A stretch of 64,000 nt of DNA, taken from assembly GCF_000419765.1 (NCBI RefSeq), contig NZ_ATTQ01000005.1, forward strand, positions 1 through 64,000, given 5' to 3'. The notes below the pieces were generated by a model that saw nothing but the letters and a program-made list of their open reading frames with translations, had not been told where the DNA came from and searched no databases. The stretch comes from Rhizobium mongolense USDA 1844 (GTDB taxonomy: Bacteria; Pseudomonadota; Alphaproteobacteria; Rhizobiales; Rhizobiaceae). The translations under genes were made by a program, and so were the position numbers. Below, one piece after another: positions 24,950 to 34,542 of the stretch. Each line of letters opens with the position of its first letter. The stretch's first letter is position 1.

Positions 24950-25579
24950 ATGCGCAAGGGCGAGGAAACGAGAACCCGCATTCTCGATGTGGCGGAGGCG
25001 GCCGTACTCCAGAAGGGTTTCGGCGGCACCTCCATCGAGGAGCTGATTGCCGAGACCGGCATCACCAAGAGCGGATTTTTCTATCATTTCAAGGATAAGA
25101 ACGAGCTCGCGAAAGCACTGCTCAACCGCTACATCGAAAACGACGAGCGGATCTACGACGAGATCTTCAGCCGCGCCCGCGATCTGGTGGACGATCCGCT
25201 GCAATCCTTCCTGCTCGGCCTCAAACTTCTTTCGGAACTGCTCTCCGATCTGCCGAACGGCCATCCCGGCTGCCTCGTCGCCACCGTCTGCTATTACGAA
25301 CGGCTCTTCGACCGCGAGATACGGGAGACGAACAGGAACGCGGTACTCGCCTGGCGCCACCGCTTCCGCGGCATGTTCGAAGAGATCATGGCCGTCTACA
25401 CGCCGCGCGAGCCGGTGCATATCGACCAGCTCGCCGACATGGTCTCCGCCGTCCTGGAAGGCGGCATCGTGCTGTCGAAGGCCCTCAAGGAACCGAACAC
25501 GCTTGCCGAGCAGATCCTGATGCTCAGGACCTTCGTCAAGCTGTTGTTTCAGCCTTCCGTGGAGGTGTTAAGGGCGTAG
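24950..25579 (+). CDS. TetR/AcrR-family transcriptional regulator
   Basis: 209-residue repressor. The N-terminal HTH is standard: TRTRILDVAEAAVLQKGFGG, SIEELIAETGITKSGFFYHFKDKNELAKALL (residues 8-60). The C-terminal part contains DLPNGHPGCLVATVCYYERL, found in a TetR subgroup with a GCLV motif. The ligand is unknown. The ATG at 24950 follows AGGAGGGGCTG. A perfect palindrome overlaps the leader, suggesting autoregulation. Confidence 0.88.
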   Translation: MRKGEETRTRILDVAEAAVLQKGFGGTSIEELIAETGITKSGFFYHFKDKNELAKALLNRYIENDERIYDEIFSRARDLVDDPLQSFLLGLKLLSELLSDLPNGHPGCLVATVCYYERLFDREIRETNRNAVLAWRHRFRGMFEEIMAVYTPREPVHIDQLADMVSAVLEGGIVLSKALKEPNTLAEQILMLRTFVKLLFQPSVEVLRA

Positions 25580-25655
25580 GCTTAGCGCGAGAGGCGGCGG
25601 ATGCGGCCATAGCGTGGGGCTATGCGGTGCAGAAGGTCTCGGCGTCTCCACATTC

Positions 25656-25965
25656 TCCCTCATCTGTGTGGCTTGTCGCAGAGATTCATTCACGGCGCGA
25701 CCGCGCCGTGAATGGCGTCTTGTTTGAATGTGTCTCCCGTGCAGAAGGAGTTGGGCGCGCTCGGTTCCTGTGCCAGGCACAGGAATGAGGGAATATGAGA
25801 TGGGCGATAGTGGCAAAAGGCACGCATTCAGCGGGATTCGCATCGCCAAGGCGGCGTAGGGGGATCCTTCGAGACGCTGCGGCTTCGCCTTCGGCACCTC
25901 AGGATGAGGGCAGTGCCGCGGGCGCCGTCGATCAGCCCATCCTGAGATGCAGGCCCGAGGGCGCA
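25656..25965 (+). repeat. composite intergenic repeat, modules A and B
   Basis: Module A (25656-25791) has an outer GGCACAGGAATGAGG arm and the palindrome CACGGCG...CGCCGTG. It is followed by module B (25801-25965), with GTGGCAAAAGGCACGCATTC, CGCCAAGGCGGCG, GATCCTTCGAG and CTCAGGATGAGGG. It fills the 398-base gap between two convergent genes. Confidence 0.8.
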
Positions 25966-25977
25966 GTCTTGAAATAC

Positions 25978-26502
25978 TCACCCACTATCTTCCATCGCCG
26001 CCGCCATCTCGGCGAGCTTGCGCACGGTGTTGAGGTTGCGCGACGTCCCTGCCTTCAGCGCCGGAAGCTTGAGCTTCGATTTTCCCGACCCGATCGGATA
26101 ATGCACGTAGACCTCGCGCCCGGCGACCTTCGCCTCCTCGCCGTCCGGCGCGATCATATTGCCAAGGGCACCCTTGGGGGCCGCTTCGGGCAGGAAGGTC
26201 ACCAACAGGAAATTCGGCTTGGCATCGGGGAAGGGCGCCTCGTCGACGATCTTCTGCAGTTCCTTGCGGCTGCGGATCATCACGCCCGGCTTCTTGCCGA
26301 AATTCTTGGCCAGGGCCTCGTCCAGCCGCCTCTCGACCGTCGCCTCGGTCTCGTCCGAGCGGAAAAGCACATTGCCGCTCTGGATGTAGGTCTCGACGTT
26401 AGCAAAGCCCAGCCGCTCGCAGATCGCCTTGAGCTCCGCCATCGGCAGAGCGCCCGTGCCGCCGACATTCACAGCTCGAAGCAGCGCGACATAGACCGGC
26501 AT
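25978..26502 (-). CDS. DUF1697 family protein
   Basis: 174-residue protein of the DUF1697 family. The N-terminal signature MPVYVALLRAVNVGGTGALPMAELKAICERLGFANVETYIQSGNVLF (given here in two parts: residues 1-20 and 21-47) is diagnostic, as is the C-terminal TSRNLNTVRKLAEM. The fold is known but no activity is established. The start follows GGAGCAAA. It stands alone between two repeat clusters. Confidence 0.85.
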   Translation of the reverse strand: MPVYVALLRAVNVGGTGALPMAELKAICERLGFANVETYIQSGNVLFRSDETEATVERRLDEALAKNFGKKPGVMIRSRKELQKIVDEAPFPDAKPNFLLVTFLPEAAPKGALGNMIAPDGEEAKVAGREVYVHYPIGSGKSKLKLPALKAGTSRNLNTVRKLAEMAAAMEDSG

Positions 26503-26556
26503 GGGTTTGCTCCTTTCGCCATTCTGGTATCCGGGGACAGACGCCAACCCCAGCCA

Positions 26557-26683
26557 CCCTCATTCCTGTGCTCGTCACAGGCGTCCAGCGCGCCCAGGTC
26601 CTTGCGCGCAGGAAACTCCATGAGAGTCGTCCGCTGCGCGGAGGCGCCGCGGCTGGGTTCCTGTCACAAGGACAGGAATGAGG
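26557..26683 (+). repeat. dispersed intergenic repeat, module A copy
   Basis: Begins CTCATTCCTGTGCTCGTCAC and ends TTCCTGTCACAAGGACAGG followed by AATGAGG. The middle CCAGCGCGCCCAGGTCCTTG matches the variant in the copy at 38.8 kb, so at least two sub-types of module A exist. Confidence 0.75.
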
Positions 26684-26710
26684 AAAGGCAACTCCCGTGC
26701 CGTCTCCCGC

Positions 26711-28819
26711 CTACACCTTCCCCGCCACCTTGATTGCAAACGCATACTCAAACGCGATCTCCTCCAGCCGCTGGAAGCGGCCGGCGGCGCCGCCGTGGCC
26801 GGCGTCCATGTTGGTCTTGAGCAGGACCGGTGCTGCGCTTGTGGTCTTGTCGCGGAGCTTGGCGACCCACTTTGCCGGCTCCCAATAGGTGACGCGCGGG
26901 TCGGTCAGGCCGCCGAGCGCCAGGATCGGCGGATAGGCCTTTTCGCTGATGTTGTCGTAGGGCGAATAGGACGCGATCTGCTCGTAATCCTCGCGGCTCT
27001 CGATCGGGTTGCCCCATTCCGGCCATTCCGGCGGCGTCAGCGGCAGGCTGTCGTCGAGCATGGTGTTCAGCACATCGACGAAAGGAACGGCAGCGATGAT
27101 GCCTGCGAACTTCTCCGGCGCCATGTTGGCAACGGCGCCCATCAGCATGCCGCCTGCCGATCCGCCCTCGGCGACGATCTTCGCGTAGGACGTGAACTTC
27201 TGTTGATTCAGATAGTCAGCGGCGGCGATGAAGTCCTTGAACGTATTGGTCTTGAAGGCCATCTTGCCGTTTTCGTACCAGGCAAAGCCCTTGTCCTTGC
27301 CGCCGCGGACATGGGCGATGGCATAGACGAAGCCGCGGTCGGCGAGCGACAGGCAGTTGGTGTTGAAACCGGCCGGAATGCTGATGCCGTAGGCGCCGTA
27401 GCCATAGAGCAGGCAGGGCGCCGAGCCGTCGAGCGGCGTATCCTTGCGGTAGAGCAGGGTGACCGGCACCTGCTCACCGTCCCATGACGGCGCGAAGACG
27501 CGCCGCGTGACGTAGTCGTCCGGATTGTGGCCCGAGGGCACCTCCTGTGTCTTCAACAGCGTCCGCTCGCGCGTCATCATGTTATAGTCGTAGAGCTGCG
27601 AGGGCGTCGTCATCGACGAGTAGGAGAAGCGGATGACGTCGGTGTCGTATTCGGCAGCTCCCTGCAACCCGAGTGAATAGGCTTCCTCGGCAAAGGCGAT
27701 CGCATGTTCCTCGCCGGTCTTGCGATCGCGAATGATAATCTGCGGCAGACCATCCTTGCGCTCAAGCCACAGCAGGTGGCGGGCATAGGCCATGTGGTTG
27801 ATGATCAGCGTTCCGGGCTTGTGCGGTACGACCTCGCGCCAGCTCTCCTTGCCGGGATTGTCAACCGGCGCTTCCATGATCTTGAAATCCTTGGCGCCGC
27901 CGTCGTTGGTGAGGATGTAGAAGACGTCGCCGCCTTCCGTCAGTGTATATTCGATGCCTTCCTGGCGCTTGGCGACGAGCTTCGGATCGGCCGTCAGATC
28001 CTTGGTCGAGAGCAGCCGGTATTCGCTGGTCTCATGGTCGTGGATGTCGATGAAGATGAAATCGTCGAGCAGCGAGCCGCCGACGCTCATGAAGAAGCCT
28101 GCATCCTTTTCCTCGTAGACGAGCCGGTCCTCGCTCTGCGGCGTGCCGATGATGTGGTGGAACACCTTGGAGGGGCGGTGGTTTTCGTCGAGCGCCGAAT
28201 AGAAGAAGCTCTTGCCGTCCGGCGCCCAGACGCCGCCGCCGCCGGTGTTCTCGATCACGTCGGGCATGTCTCCTCCGGTCGCAAGATCACGCACCCTCAG
28301 CGTGAAGAATTCCGATCCCCTGTCGTCATAGCCCCAGATGGCGCGGCTGTGATCGGTCGAGTGGTCGAGGCCGGCGAGCCGGAAATAGGATTTGCCGACC
28401 GCCTCCTTGTCGCCGTTGAGCAGCACGGTGCGGATCGTCTCGTCCTTGACGTCGCCGTCGCGCGGGATCCGGAAATAGCGCGGCTGCTCGCCGCCGGTCA
28501 CGAAGAAGGTGCCGTAGGCGTGAGCGCCGTCCTTCATCGGCACCGAGCTGTCGTCCTCCTTGATGCGGCCGCGCATCTCGGCAAAAAGGGTCTTCTGCAG
28601 CGGCTTGGTGTCTTCCATCGCCGCGTTCATATAGGCGTTTTCCGCCTCCAGGTGCCTGCGGATTTCAGGGTCGAGGATCGACGGATCCTTGAACATCGCC
28701 TGCCAGTTATCGGCGCGCAGCCAGGCATAATCGTCCGACCGGGTGATGCCGTGGCGGGTATCGGAAACGGGCTTCTTGGCGGCTGAGGGCGGGGTCGGCA
28801 GGTTCTTGAAAACAGACAA
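26711..28819 (-). CDS. ptrB: oligopeptidase B (prolyl oligopeptidase family S9A)
   Basis: 702-residue serine peptidase that cleaves short peptides after Arg or Lys. Residues 1-420 form the beta-propeller gate (starting PTPPSAAKKPVSDTRHG). The C-terminal alpha/beta hydrolase domain has the nucleophile GGSAGG (Ser554), the acid in LALGGLTDPRVTYWEPAKW and the base in DAGHGG. GYGAYGISIPAGFN precedes the domain and is typical. Length is close to E. coli PtrB (686). No signal peptide is present, so it is cytosolic. Trypsin-like specificity is inferred from the family. Confidence 0.92.
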   Translation of the reverse strand: MSVFKNLPTPPSAAKKPVSDTRHGITRSDDYAWLRADNWQAMFKDPSILDPEIRRHLEAENAYMNAAMEDTKPLQKTLFAEMRGRIKEDDSSVPMKDGAHAYGTFFVTGGEQPRYFRIPRDGDVKDETIRTVLLNGDKEAVGKSYFRLAGLDHSTDHSRAIWGYDDRGSEFFTLRVRDLATGGDMPDVIENTGGGGVWAPDGKSFFYSALDENHRPSKVFHHIIGTPQSEDRLVYEEKDAGFFMSVGGSLLDDFIFIDIHDHETSEYRLLSTKDLTADPKLVAKRQEGIEYTLTEGGDVFYILTNDGGAKDFKIMEAPVDNPGKESWREVVPHKPGTLIINHMAYARHLLWLERKDGLPQIIIRDRKTGEEHAIAFAEEAYSLGLQGAAEYDTDVIRFSYSSMTTPSQLYDYNMMTRERTLLKTQEVPSGHNPDDYVTRRVFAPSWDGEQVPVTLLYRKDTPLDGSAPCLLYGYGAYGISIPAGFNTNCLSLADRGFVYAIAHVRGGKDKGFAWYENGKMAFKTNTFKDFIAAADYLNQQKFTSYAKIVAEGGSAGGMLMGAVANMAPEKFAGIIAAVPFVDVLNTMLDDSLPLTPPEWPEWGNPIESREDYEQIASYSPYDNISEKAYPPILALGGLTDPRVTYWEPAKWVAKLRDKTTSAAPVLLKTNMDAGHGGAAGRFQRLEEIAFEYAFAIKVAGKV

Positions 28820-29064
28820 GGAAAGGCTCCGGATCGGAATTGCGGGGTGGAGAAGAGATAGAGGTGGAGGCGGGCTGGATCAAGCGCCAAGGCAGGAGCG
28901 AGAACCCTGCGGCAAATCGGAGCCTTCCTCGCGTTGCCTTGATGTCACCACATTGTTTAACAAAGTCCGCTACCGTCGCGCGGAATTTACGCTTCGTTTT
29001 GGCTTGGGGTGAGGGCCATAGGCGGGCGGATTTTGCCATGAGCATAAAGAGGAATTTGCCCGTA

Positions 29065-29454
29065 ATGCGGAAATGTCTGGTCCTGTGCGTGTCTGTCGTC
29101 AGCTTTGCCTCCTGCGCCTTCGCCGTCGATCCCGCCATCAAGAAGCAGCTGGAAAAACTCGATCCCGCCACCCGCCTCGAACAGAGCTGCGACACCGAAG
29201 CGATGAGCCGCATCAACAAGGACAGGACCGGCTTCAAACCGGACAAGGTGATCGCCTACACCTTCAAGGATCCGATCCCCAGCGACGACAAGCTCGAAGC
29301 CCCCGGCGCCGTCTTCCGCAGCCAGGGCGACTGGTACCATCTCTCCTACACCTGCATCACCGGCCCGCAGCACATCAACGTGCGCGAGCTGCAATACGAG
29401 ATCGGCGAGAAAGTGCCCCGGGAAAAGTGGAGCACGTATTATTTGTATGATTGA
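29065..29454 (+). CDS. secreted DUF930 protein
   Basis: 129-residue exported protein. A signal peptide (MRKCLVLCVSVVSFASCAFA) is followed directly by the DUF930 core: LEKLDPATRLEQSCDTEAMSRI and later FKPDKVIAYTFKDP and LSYTCITGPQHINVRELQYEIG. The two mature cysteines may pair. I choose the ATG at 29065, with AGAGGAA upstream, over an ATG at 29038 that would put extra charges before the signal. DUF930 proteins are common and uncharacterised in rhizobia. Confidence 0.8.
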   Translation: MRKCLVLCVSVVSFASCAFAVDPAIKKQLEKLDPATRLEQSCDTEAMSRINKDRTGFKPDKVIAYTFKDPIPSDDKLEAPGAVFRSQGDWYHLSYTCITGPQHINVRELQYEIGEKVPREKWSTYYLYD

Positions 29455-29611
29455 GATGTGGCGCGGCCTCCCGATGCCGAAAGAATATTGGGAGGATGGG
29501 GGCGTTGAGCGGCCCTTTACGACGGCGCTTCGATCTGAGGGTAAGGGCGCCGAATTCGTCCAGCGGCAGGATGTCGAGGATGTGGGCGAGGTTCAAACCA
29601 CGAACTGACGC

Positions 29612-29665
29612 GTTTCAGCCCCTCATCCGGCTACCCACTGTCTCCCCGCTGGCAGAAAGGATATG
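29612..29665 (+). repeat. fragment of a third intergenic repeat (module C)
   Basis: CCCCTCATCCGGCTACC followed by CTGTCTCCCCGCTGGCAG is a fragment of a repeat widely seen in rhizobial genomes around CTTCTCCCC/GGGGAGAAG palindromes. The gap 29455-29694 holds no gene that I can support. Confidence 0.45.
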
Positions 29666-29694
29666 CCGCCCCCGCCGCCATCAGCCTCACCCCT

Positions 29695-30861
29695 TCACTT
29701 CGGCAATTGCGGCAGTACTTTCTCCTCGATGAAGAGTTCATCGACGATCGTCATGACGATGAGCGAGAGCGGCAGAGCGAGCATGGCGCCGACGGCACCC
29801 CACATCCATGTCCAGAAGATGATGGCGACGAAGACGATGAAGGGATTGATTTCCAGCCGACGGCCCATGACGGCGGGGAACACCAGATTTTCCATGACGA
29901 GGTGCACGATGAAGAAGGCGGCCGCCGGCAGGAGGCCGATGATGATGCCGTTATGGATGAGGATGCCGGCGACCGCGATGGAAAACGTCATCATGGTGAT
30001 GCCGAGATAGGGAATGAAGCTCGAAAGGAAGGCGAAGAAGCCCCAGAGCGCCGGCGCTGAGAGCCCGCCCGCCCAGGCAATCATCGCCATGACGACGCCG
30101 AGCGCTGCATAGATGACCGAGGCGGTTGCGAAATAAAAGCCCAGTACCCGCTCGACGGAGCTGATGACGCGGATGGCCGTGAGCCGCTGTTGGCGGGTGC
30201 GGAAGGTCAGGATGATCGTCTTGCGCAGGTTGACGCGCCCGGAGAGGAAGAGCAGCAGGGCCGCAAAGAAAATCAGCGCCTGCACGAGCGCCGGCGTCAG
30301 GTTTGTCGTCACCACATGCAGCACGTTGCCGGTGTTTTCGAGCAGTGCATTGATCGAGATTGCCCCGCTCTGGAAGCTTGCGGGGGTAATGCGCAGCCAG
30401 CGTATCTGCTCCAGATAGGGCATGATCCGGTTGATCGTCCTTTCGATGAACGCCGGGGCCTCGTTGGTCAGTGTCGTCAAAGGCCCGGAAAGCGAGCTGA
30501 CGACGAAGAAGATGACCAGGGCAACGGCGCTTGAAAGGATGACGGCAACGGTGACGCGCGGCACGCCGAGCTTGCTCAATTTTTCCGCCGCCATGCCGAG
30601 GATCATGCCCACCACTACGGCGAGCGTGATGGGGATCAGGATCAGCGACATCTGGTAGAGGACGGCAAGGCCAAGGATCACGAAGATCCCGATCATCGCC
30701 CAGGCCATGCTGACATCGAGCGCATCCTTCTGGATGCGGTGGGCCGGTGCCTGCGGCATCTCTTCCGTCGCAGTGGTCAGCGTGTCTTCCCATGCGCTCG
30801 TCCGCCGCTCGCCGATTGCGATCTTCTTTGCTTGTTTCCGGATGCCGCTGGCAAAGCCCAT
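29695..30861 (-). CDS. AI-2E family transporter (PerM/COG0628)
   Basis: 388-residue membrane protein of the AI-2E/PerM family. After a polar N-terminus (1-50) two helices (AWAMIGIFVILGLAVLYQM, LILIPITLAVVVGMIL) are followed by a long extracytoplasmic segment (about 125-200). A C-terminal group of helices includes the conserved ALWGFFAFLSSFIPYLG and GRRLEINPFIVFVAIIFWTWMWG. The family name comes from one proposed autoinducer-2 exporter; most members have no proven substrate and some exchange Na for protons. It stands alone and is divergent from a methyltransferase gene. Confidence 0.88.
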   Translation of the reverse strand: MGFASGIRKQAKKIAIGERRTSAWEDTLTTATEEMPQAPAHRIQKDALDVSMAWAMIGIFVILGLAVLYQMSLILIPITLAVVVGMILGMAAEKLSKLGVPRVTVAVILSSAVALVIFFVVSSLSGPLTTLTNEAPAFIERTINRIMPYLEQIRWLRITPASFQSGAISINALLENTGNVLHVVTTNLTPALVQALIFFAALLLFLSGRVNLRKTIILTFRTRQQRLTAIRVISSVERVLGFYFATASVIYAALGVVMAMIAWAGGLSAPALWGFFAFLSSFIPYLGITMMTFSIAVAGILIHNGIIIGLLPAAAFFIVHLVMENLVFPAVMGRRLEINPFIVFVAIIFWTWMWGAVGAMLALPLSLIVMTIVDELFIEEKVLPQLPK

Positions 30862-31036
30862 CTATGGAATGTCCCCGAAAGCCTCATTGGCTCGGAACGG
30901 AAACGCACGGAATGCGTGTTGGTTCCCGGCAGGCTGGCGTGCCGGCGGATACTCAGTTTGGGCAAGTTGACACTCGCGCGGCATACTCGGAATAGTTTTG
31001 CGGGCTGGTCTTTCCTCGGTGGAAATGGAGGGTGAC

Positions 31037-32098
31037 ATGCGCGAACCCGATATGCCGAAACTCGATGGACTGGTCGAACGGCTGGTCGGCGATGTCGGAG
31101 CCGCTGTGTCCGGCGCGCTCGTCGTGCTCGGCGATGATCTCGGTCTGTTCAAGGCTCTGGCGGACGGCGAGCCGCGGGATGTGGGGCGCCTTGCGAAGGA
31201 GACCGGGCTGAAGGAGCGCTATCTCCGCGAATGGCTCTCGGCGATGGCCGCGGCCGATTACATAACCTATGACGACGGGACGGACCGCTTCCATCTCAGC
31301 CCCGAGCAGGCGATGGTGTTTGCGCAAGAAGATAGCCCCGCCTTCTTCGCCGGCGCGTTTCAGGTGGCGCAGTCCATGTGGATGGACGAGCCGAAGATCG
31401 CCGAAGCCTTCCGCAGCGGACAGGGCGTCGGCTGGCACGAACATAGTGCCTGCCTGTTCCGCGGCACCGAACGCTTCTTCCGGCCCGGCTACAACACGCA
31501 TCTGGTTTCAAGCTGGATACCGGCGCTCAATGGCGTTGAGGCAAAGCTCAAGGCGGGTGCCAGGGTCGCGGATGTCGGCTGCGGCCATGGTGCGTCGACA
31601 ATCCTGATGGCGCAGGCCTATCCCGCCTCGCGATTCTTCGGCTTCGATTATCATGCTCCCTCGATCGAGAAAGCCAGGGCCGCCGCTGAGGAGGCAGGCG
31701 TCGGCGACCGCGTCACCTTCCGGCAGGCCACTGCGGCGGAATTCCCCCCGCAGGGATATGACATGGTCGCAATGTTCGATTGCCTGCATGACATGGGAGA
31801 CCCGGTCGGTGCCGGCCGTCATGTCAAGGAAACGCTGGCGCCCGGCGGCACCTGGCTGATCGTCGAGCCATTTGCCCACGACAATCTGAAGGACAACCTC
31901 AATCCGATCGGACGCGTCTATTACGGCGCTTCGACGATGATCTGCACCCCCGCGTCGCTGTCGCAGGAGGTCGGCCTCGGCCTTGGCGCCCAGGCGGGCG
32001 AGATGAGGCTCAGGAAAGTGGTGCTCGACGCCGGCTTCTCGCATTTCCGCCGGGCGACGGAAACGCCGTTCAACATGGTGTTCGAGGCGCGGACGTAG
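31037..32098 (+). CDS. SAM-dependent methyltransferase with N-terminal winged helix
   Basis: 353-residue two-domain protein. Residues 10-80 resemble a winged-helix dimerisation domain (LGLFKALADGEPRDVGRLAKETGLKERYLREWL), as in O-methyltransferases. Residues 165-300 are a class I SAM fold with motif I VADVGCGHGAS, the acidic end FFGFDYH and LAPGGTWLIVEP. The chosen ATG at 31037 has GGAGGGTGAC just before it; two earlier in-frame ATGs are less well placed. The substrate is unknown. Homologues occur in mycobacteria and rhizobia as generic methyltransferases. Confidence 0.83.
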   Translation: MREPDMPKLDGLVERLVGDVGAAVSGALVVLGDDLGLFKALADGEPRDVGRLAKETGLKERYLREWLSAMAAADYITYDDGTDRFHLSPEQAMVFAQEDSPAFFAGAFQVAQSMWMDEPKIAEAFRSGQGVGWHEHSACLFRGTERFFRPGYNTHLVSSWIPALNGVEAKLKAGARVADVGCGHGASTILMAQAYPASRFFGFDYHAPSIEKARAAAEEAGVGDRVTFRQATAAEFPPQGYDMVAMFDCLHDMGDPVGAGRHVKETLAPGGTWLIVEPFAHDNLKDNLNPIGRVYYGASTMICTPASLSQEVGLGLGAQAGEMRLRKVVLDAGFSHFRRATETPFNMVFEART

Positions 32099-32130
32099 CG
32101 GCTCGAAGGAATGGGGGACGGACCTTTGCC

Positions 32131-32991
32131 TCAAGCCGAAAGCGTCAGCCCGATGCCCCACGGATCCTTGAGGAACACGCCGCCGTCGCGCTTTGCGCTC
32201 TCGATCTCCAGCCGGTCGAGTGCCGCCACCGCATTGTCGAGCGCCGCCTTGTCGTTGAAGCGCAGCGTGTAGTCGGAAAGGCCGGTCATACCGTCGGCGC
32301 GAGTGCCGGCGCCGCGGCTGTTCCAGATGTTGGCGGCGATGTGATGGTGATAGCCGCCAGTTGCAAAGAAGCTCGCGCCGGGATAGCGCGCCATCAGCTT
32401 CAGGCCGAGGACGTCGCGATAGAAGGCATCGGCTTCCGGAATGTCGCCGACCTGCAGATGGATATGCCCGATCGCCGTGCCGTCGGCCATGCCGCCCCAG
32501 GCGTCCTCCGGCGCACTGTCGTAGAGCGCCTGCAGATCGAGGCGGATCGTTGCCATTTCGACCTGGCCGTCCTGATGGAATTTCCAGGCCTCGTGCGGCC
32601 GGTCGGCGTAAATCTCGATACCATTGCCTTCGGGATCGGAGAGGTAGATGGCTTCGCTGACGAGATGATCGGAGGCACCGTCGAGCACGACATCGTTATG
32701 GGCCGCATGGCGCAGCCAGCGGGCAAGTTCCGTCCGGTTCGGCATCAGGAAGGCGGTGTGAAAGAGGCCGGCCGCATTGCGCGGCGCGATCTGCGTCTTG
32801 CTGCCCGTCGTCAGCGTCAGGAGCGGCATCCCGTTCACGCCGAGCACCTCGCCGCTCGGCGCCTTCTCGATCACCTTGAGGCCGAGCATCGACTGATAGA
32901 AGCTCGAGACCAGCGGCAGGTCGGTGACGACCAGATGCGACTGGCCGACATAGGCAGGCCGCGTCAGCGCATAAGAGGTTTCGGTCGTCAT
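32131..32991 (-). CDS. VOC-family ring-cleavage dioxygenase (CatE-like)
   Basis: 286-residue protein with two vicinal-oxygen-chelate domains. Domain one has YVGQSHLVVTDLPLVSSFYQSMLGLKV and domain two IGHIHLQVGDIPEADAFYRDVLGLKLM, ending YHHHIAANIW and DPWGIGL. Metal ligands are plausible in HLVV, HIHLQV and the Glu of the DPEGNGIEIY block. It resembles Bacillus CatE catechol-2,3-dioxygenase, so an extradiol cleavage role is likely but the substrate is inferred. The start has GGAGATAGAC upstream. Confidence 0.82.
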   Translation of the reverse strand: MTTETSYALTRPAYVGQSHLVVTDLPLVSSFYQSMLGLKVIEKAPSGEVLGVNGMPLLTLTTGSKTQIAPRNAAGLFHTAFLMPNRTELARWLRHAAHNDVVLDGASDHLVSEAIYLSDPEGNGIEIYADRPHEAWKFHQDGQVEMATIRLDLQALYDSAPEDAWGGMADGTAIGHIHLQVGDIPEADAFYRDVLGLKLMARYPGASFFATGGYHHHIAANIWNSRGAGTRADGMTGLSDYTLRFNDKAALDNAVAALDRLEIESAKRDGGVFLKDPWGIGLTLSA

Positions 32992-33267
32992 ATGTCTATC
33001 TCCTGCCATGGAAGGGAAAGGCGCACCGGCGGCGGCAGCGAAAGCGCTGCCCGTAAGCAAGCTCGAGGAATGTTCGCCGGTCCATCTCGCCTCTAAGTCC
33101 TCTCGAGCCGCTGTACTTGTATTCTATATGGCGGATTCCGATTGTTCACAGAAGATCAGTTTTTGAGGATAAAGCGTTGAGCTAATGTTGACGATCGCTT
33201 GTGCCCACTTGAACCTGTCCATCGCGCGTTATCTTCTTTTGTAGGTAAGCCCGCTGTGGAGGAAACC

Positions 33268-33678
33268 ATGTACAAGAAGATCATCGTCCCTATCGAGATG
33301 GGTACGATCGAGAGGGGGGAAAGGGCATTCCGCAAGGCCGCGACGCTGCTTGATGCCGGCGGTGAGATCATCCTGCTCAATGTCGTGCAGGACGTGCCGA
33401 CCTATATCGCCGTCGACCTACCGGCTGAACTGATCGACAATGCGATCGATGATGGGCGCGCGAAACTGGAGCAGCTGCGGCTGAAGACCGGAATCCCGGC
33501 GAAGGTGGAGATCGGCCGCGGCCCGCCGGCGCACGGCATACTCGCCGCCGCCGAGGCGCACCACGCCGACCTCATCATCATCGCCTCGCATGTTCCGGAT
33601 TTCTCGAACTATTTCATCGGTGCGACCGCTGACCGGGTGGTACGCCACGCCAAATGCTCGGTGCTGGTGGATCGGTAA
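33268..33678 (+). CDS. universal stress protein UspA family
   Basis: 136-residue single-domain Usp. It begins MYKKIIVPIEMG, the usual first strand, and ends with the ATP-binding pattern GATADRVVRHAKCSVLVDR (G-2x-G-9x-G(S/T)-like, with GA in place of GS). The middle has HHADLIIIASHVPDFSNYFIG. Usp proteins bind nucleotides and help survive stress, often in response to growth arrest. The GAGGAAACC leader supports the start; upstream in-frame codons lie in AT-rich leader DNA. Confidence 0.88.
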   Translation: MYKKIIVPIEMGTIERGERAFRKAATLLDAGGEIILLNVVQDVPTYIAVDLPAELIDNAIDDGRAKLEQLRLKTGIPAKVEIGRGPPAHGILAAAEAHHADLIIIASHVPDFSNYFIGATADRVVRHAKCSVLVDR

Positions 33679-33785
33679 GGATTAAAGCGTTTTATGAAGT
33701 TTTACCGCGCACGGTGCTGCCGCCTGTTGCGCCGCCGGCCGTTCAGTGAGAGCATCGGTAAGGGTCGAGGAATGGGTGCGCATCA

Positions 33786-34454
33786 ATGGGCGAGTTCAAC
33801 GGCATTCGCTGGGCTTACGACCGATATGAGCTGATCGCCGACGGCATCGTGCACGGCGTCGGTCTGGCGCTTGCGCTCGTCGGTGCGACCGTCTTGATCT
33901 TCTATGCGACGGTCTGGAGCTCCTACGGCGAGATCGCCGCCGCCTGGATTTACGGCGTCGGCCTTGTGCTGACGCTCGGCATTTCCTTTTCCTACAATGC
34001 CTGGCCGGTCTCGCCCACCAAATGGTACCTGCGCAGGCTCGATCATTCGGCGATCTTCATCCTGATCGCCGCGACCTATACGCCCTTCCTTGAACGCGGT
34101 GCCGACGACCCGCTGCTCTTTGCCATGCTGATTGCCATCTGGGCGATGGCGGCCGCCGGCATCTTCCTGAAATGCGCCTTTCCGGGGCGCTACGACAAGC
34201 TCACGATCCTGCTCTATCTCGCCATGGGTTGGAGCGGCATTCTGGTTGCCGGGCCGGTCGCCTCGCGCATTCCCTTCGCTTCGATGCTTTTGATCGTCAT
34301 CGGCGGCATCATCTATTCGGCAGGTGTGATTTTCCACGTCTGGGAAAAGCTGCGCTTCCAGAACGCCATCTGGCATGGCTTCGTGGTTGCCGCCGCAGCG
34401 GTACATTATTCGGCGGTACTCACCTGCTTCAGCATGGGCGCTGCCAGGCTCTGA
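33786..34454 (+). CDS. hemolysin III / YqfA-type PAQR membrane protein
   Basis: 222-residue seven-helix membrane protein of the hemolysin III (PAQR) family. The signature is visible: RYELIADGIVHGVGLALALVG at the N-terminus, YLRRLDHSAIFILIAATYTPFL in the middle (His and the conserved Ser-Ala-Ile), and VIFHVWEKLRFQNAIWHGFVVAAAAVHYSAVL near the end. The conserved His and Asp residues form a zinc site in related hydrolases acting on membrane lipids. The name hemolysin is historical. Confidence 0.88.
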   Translation: MGEFNGIRWAYDRYELIADGIVHGVGLALALVGATVLIFYATVWSSYGEIAAAWIYGVGLVLTLGISFSYNAWPVSPTKWYLRRLDHSAIFILIAATYTPFLERGADDPLLFAMLIAIWAMAAAGIFLKCAFPGRYDKLTILLYLAMGWSGILVAGPVASRIPFASMLLIVIGGIIYSAGVIFHVWEKLRFQNAIWHGFVVAAAAVHYSAVLTCFSMGAARL

Positions 34455-34542
34455 TCGTTCTTTCTTCGCGCCAATTTCGCGGTTTACATCGAAGAAGGCC
34501 GGGCGTATGCGCTTGGGCTGAACGAACCGGAATGGACATGAC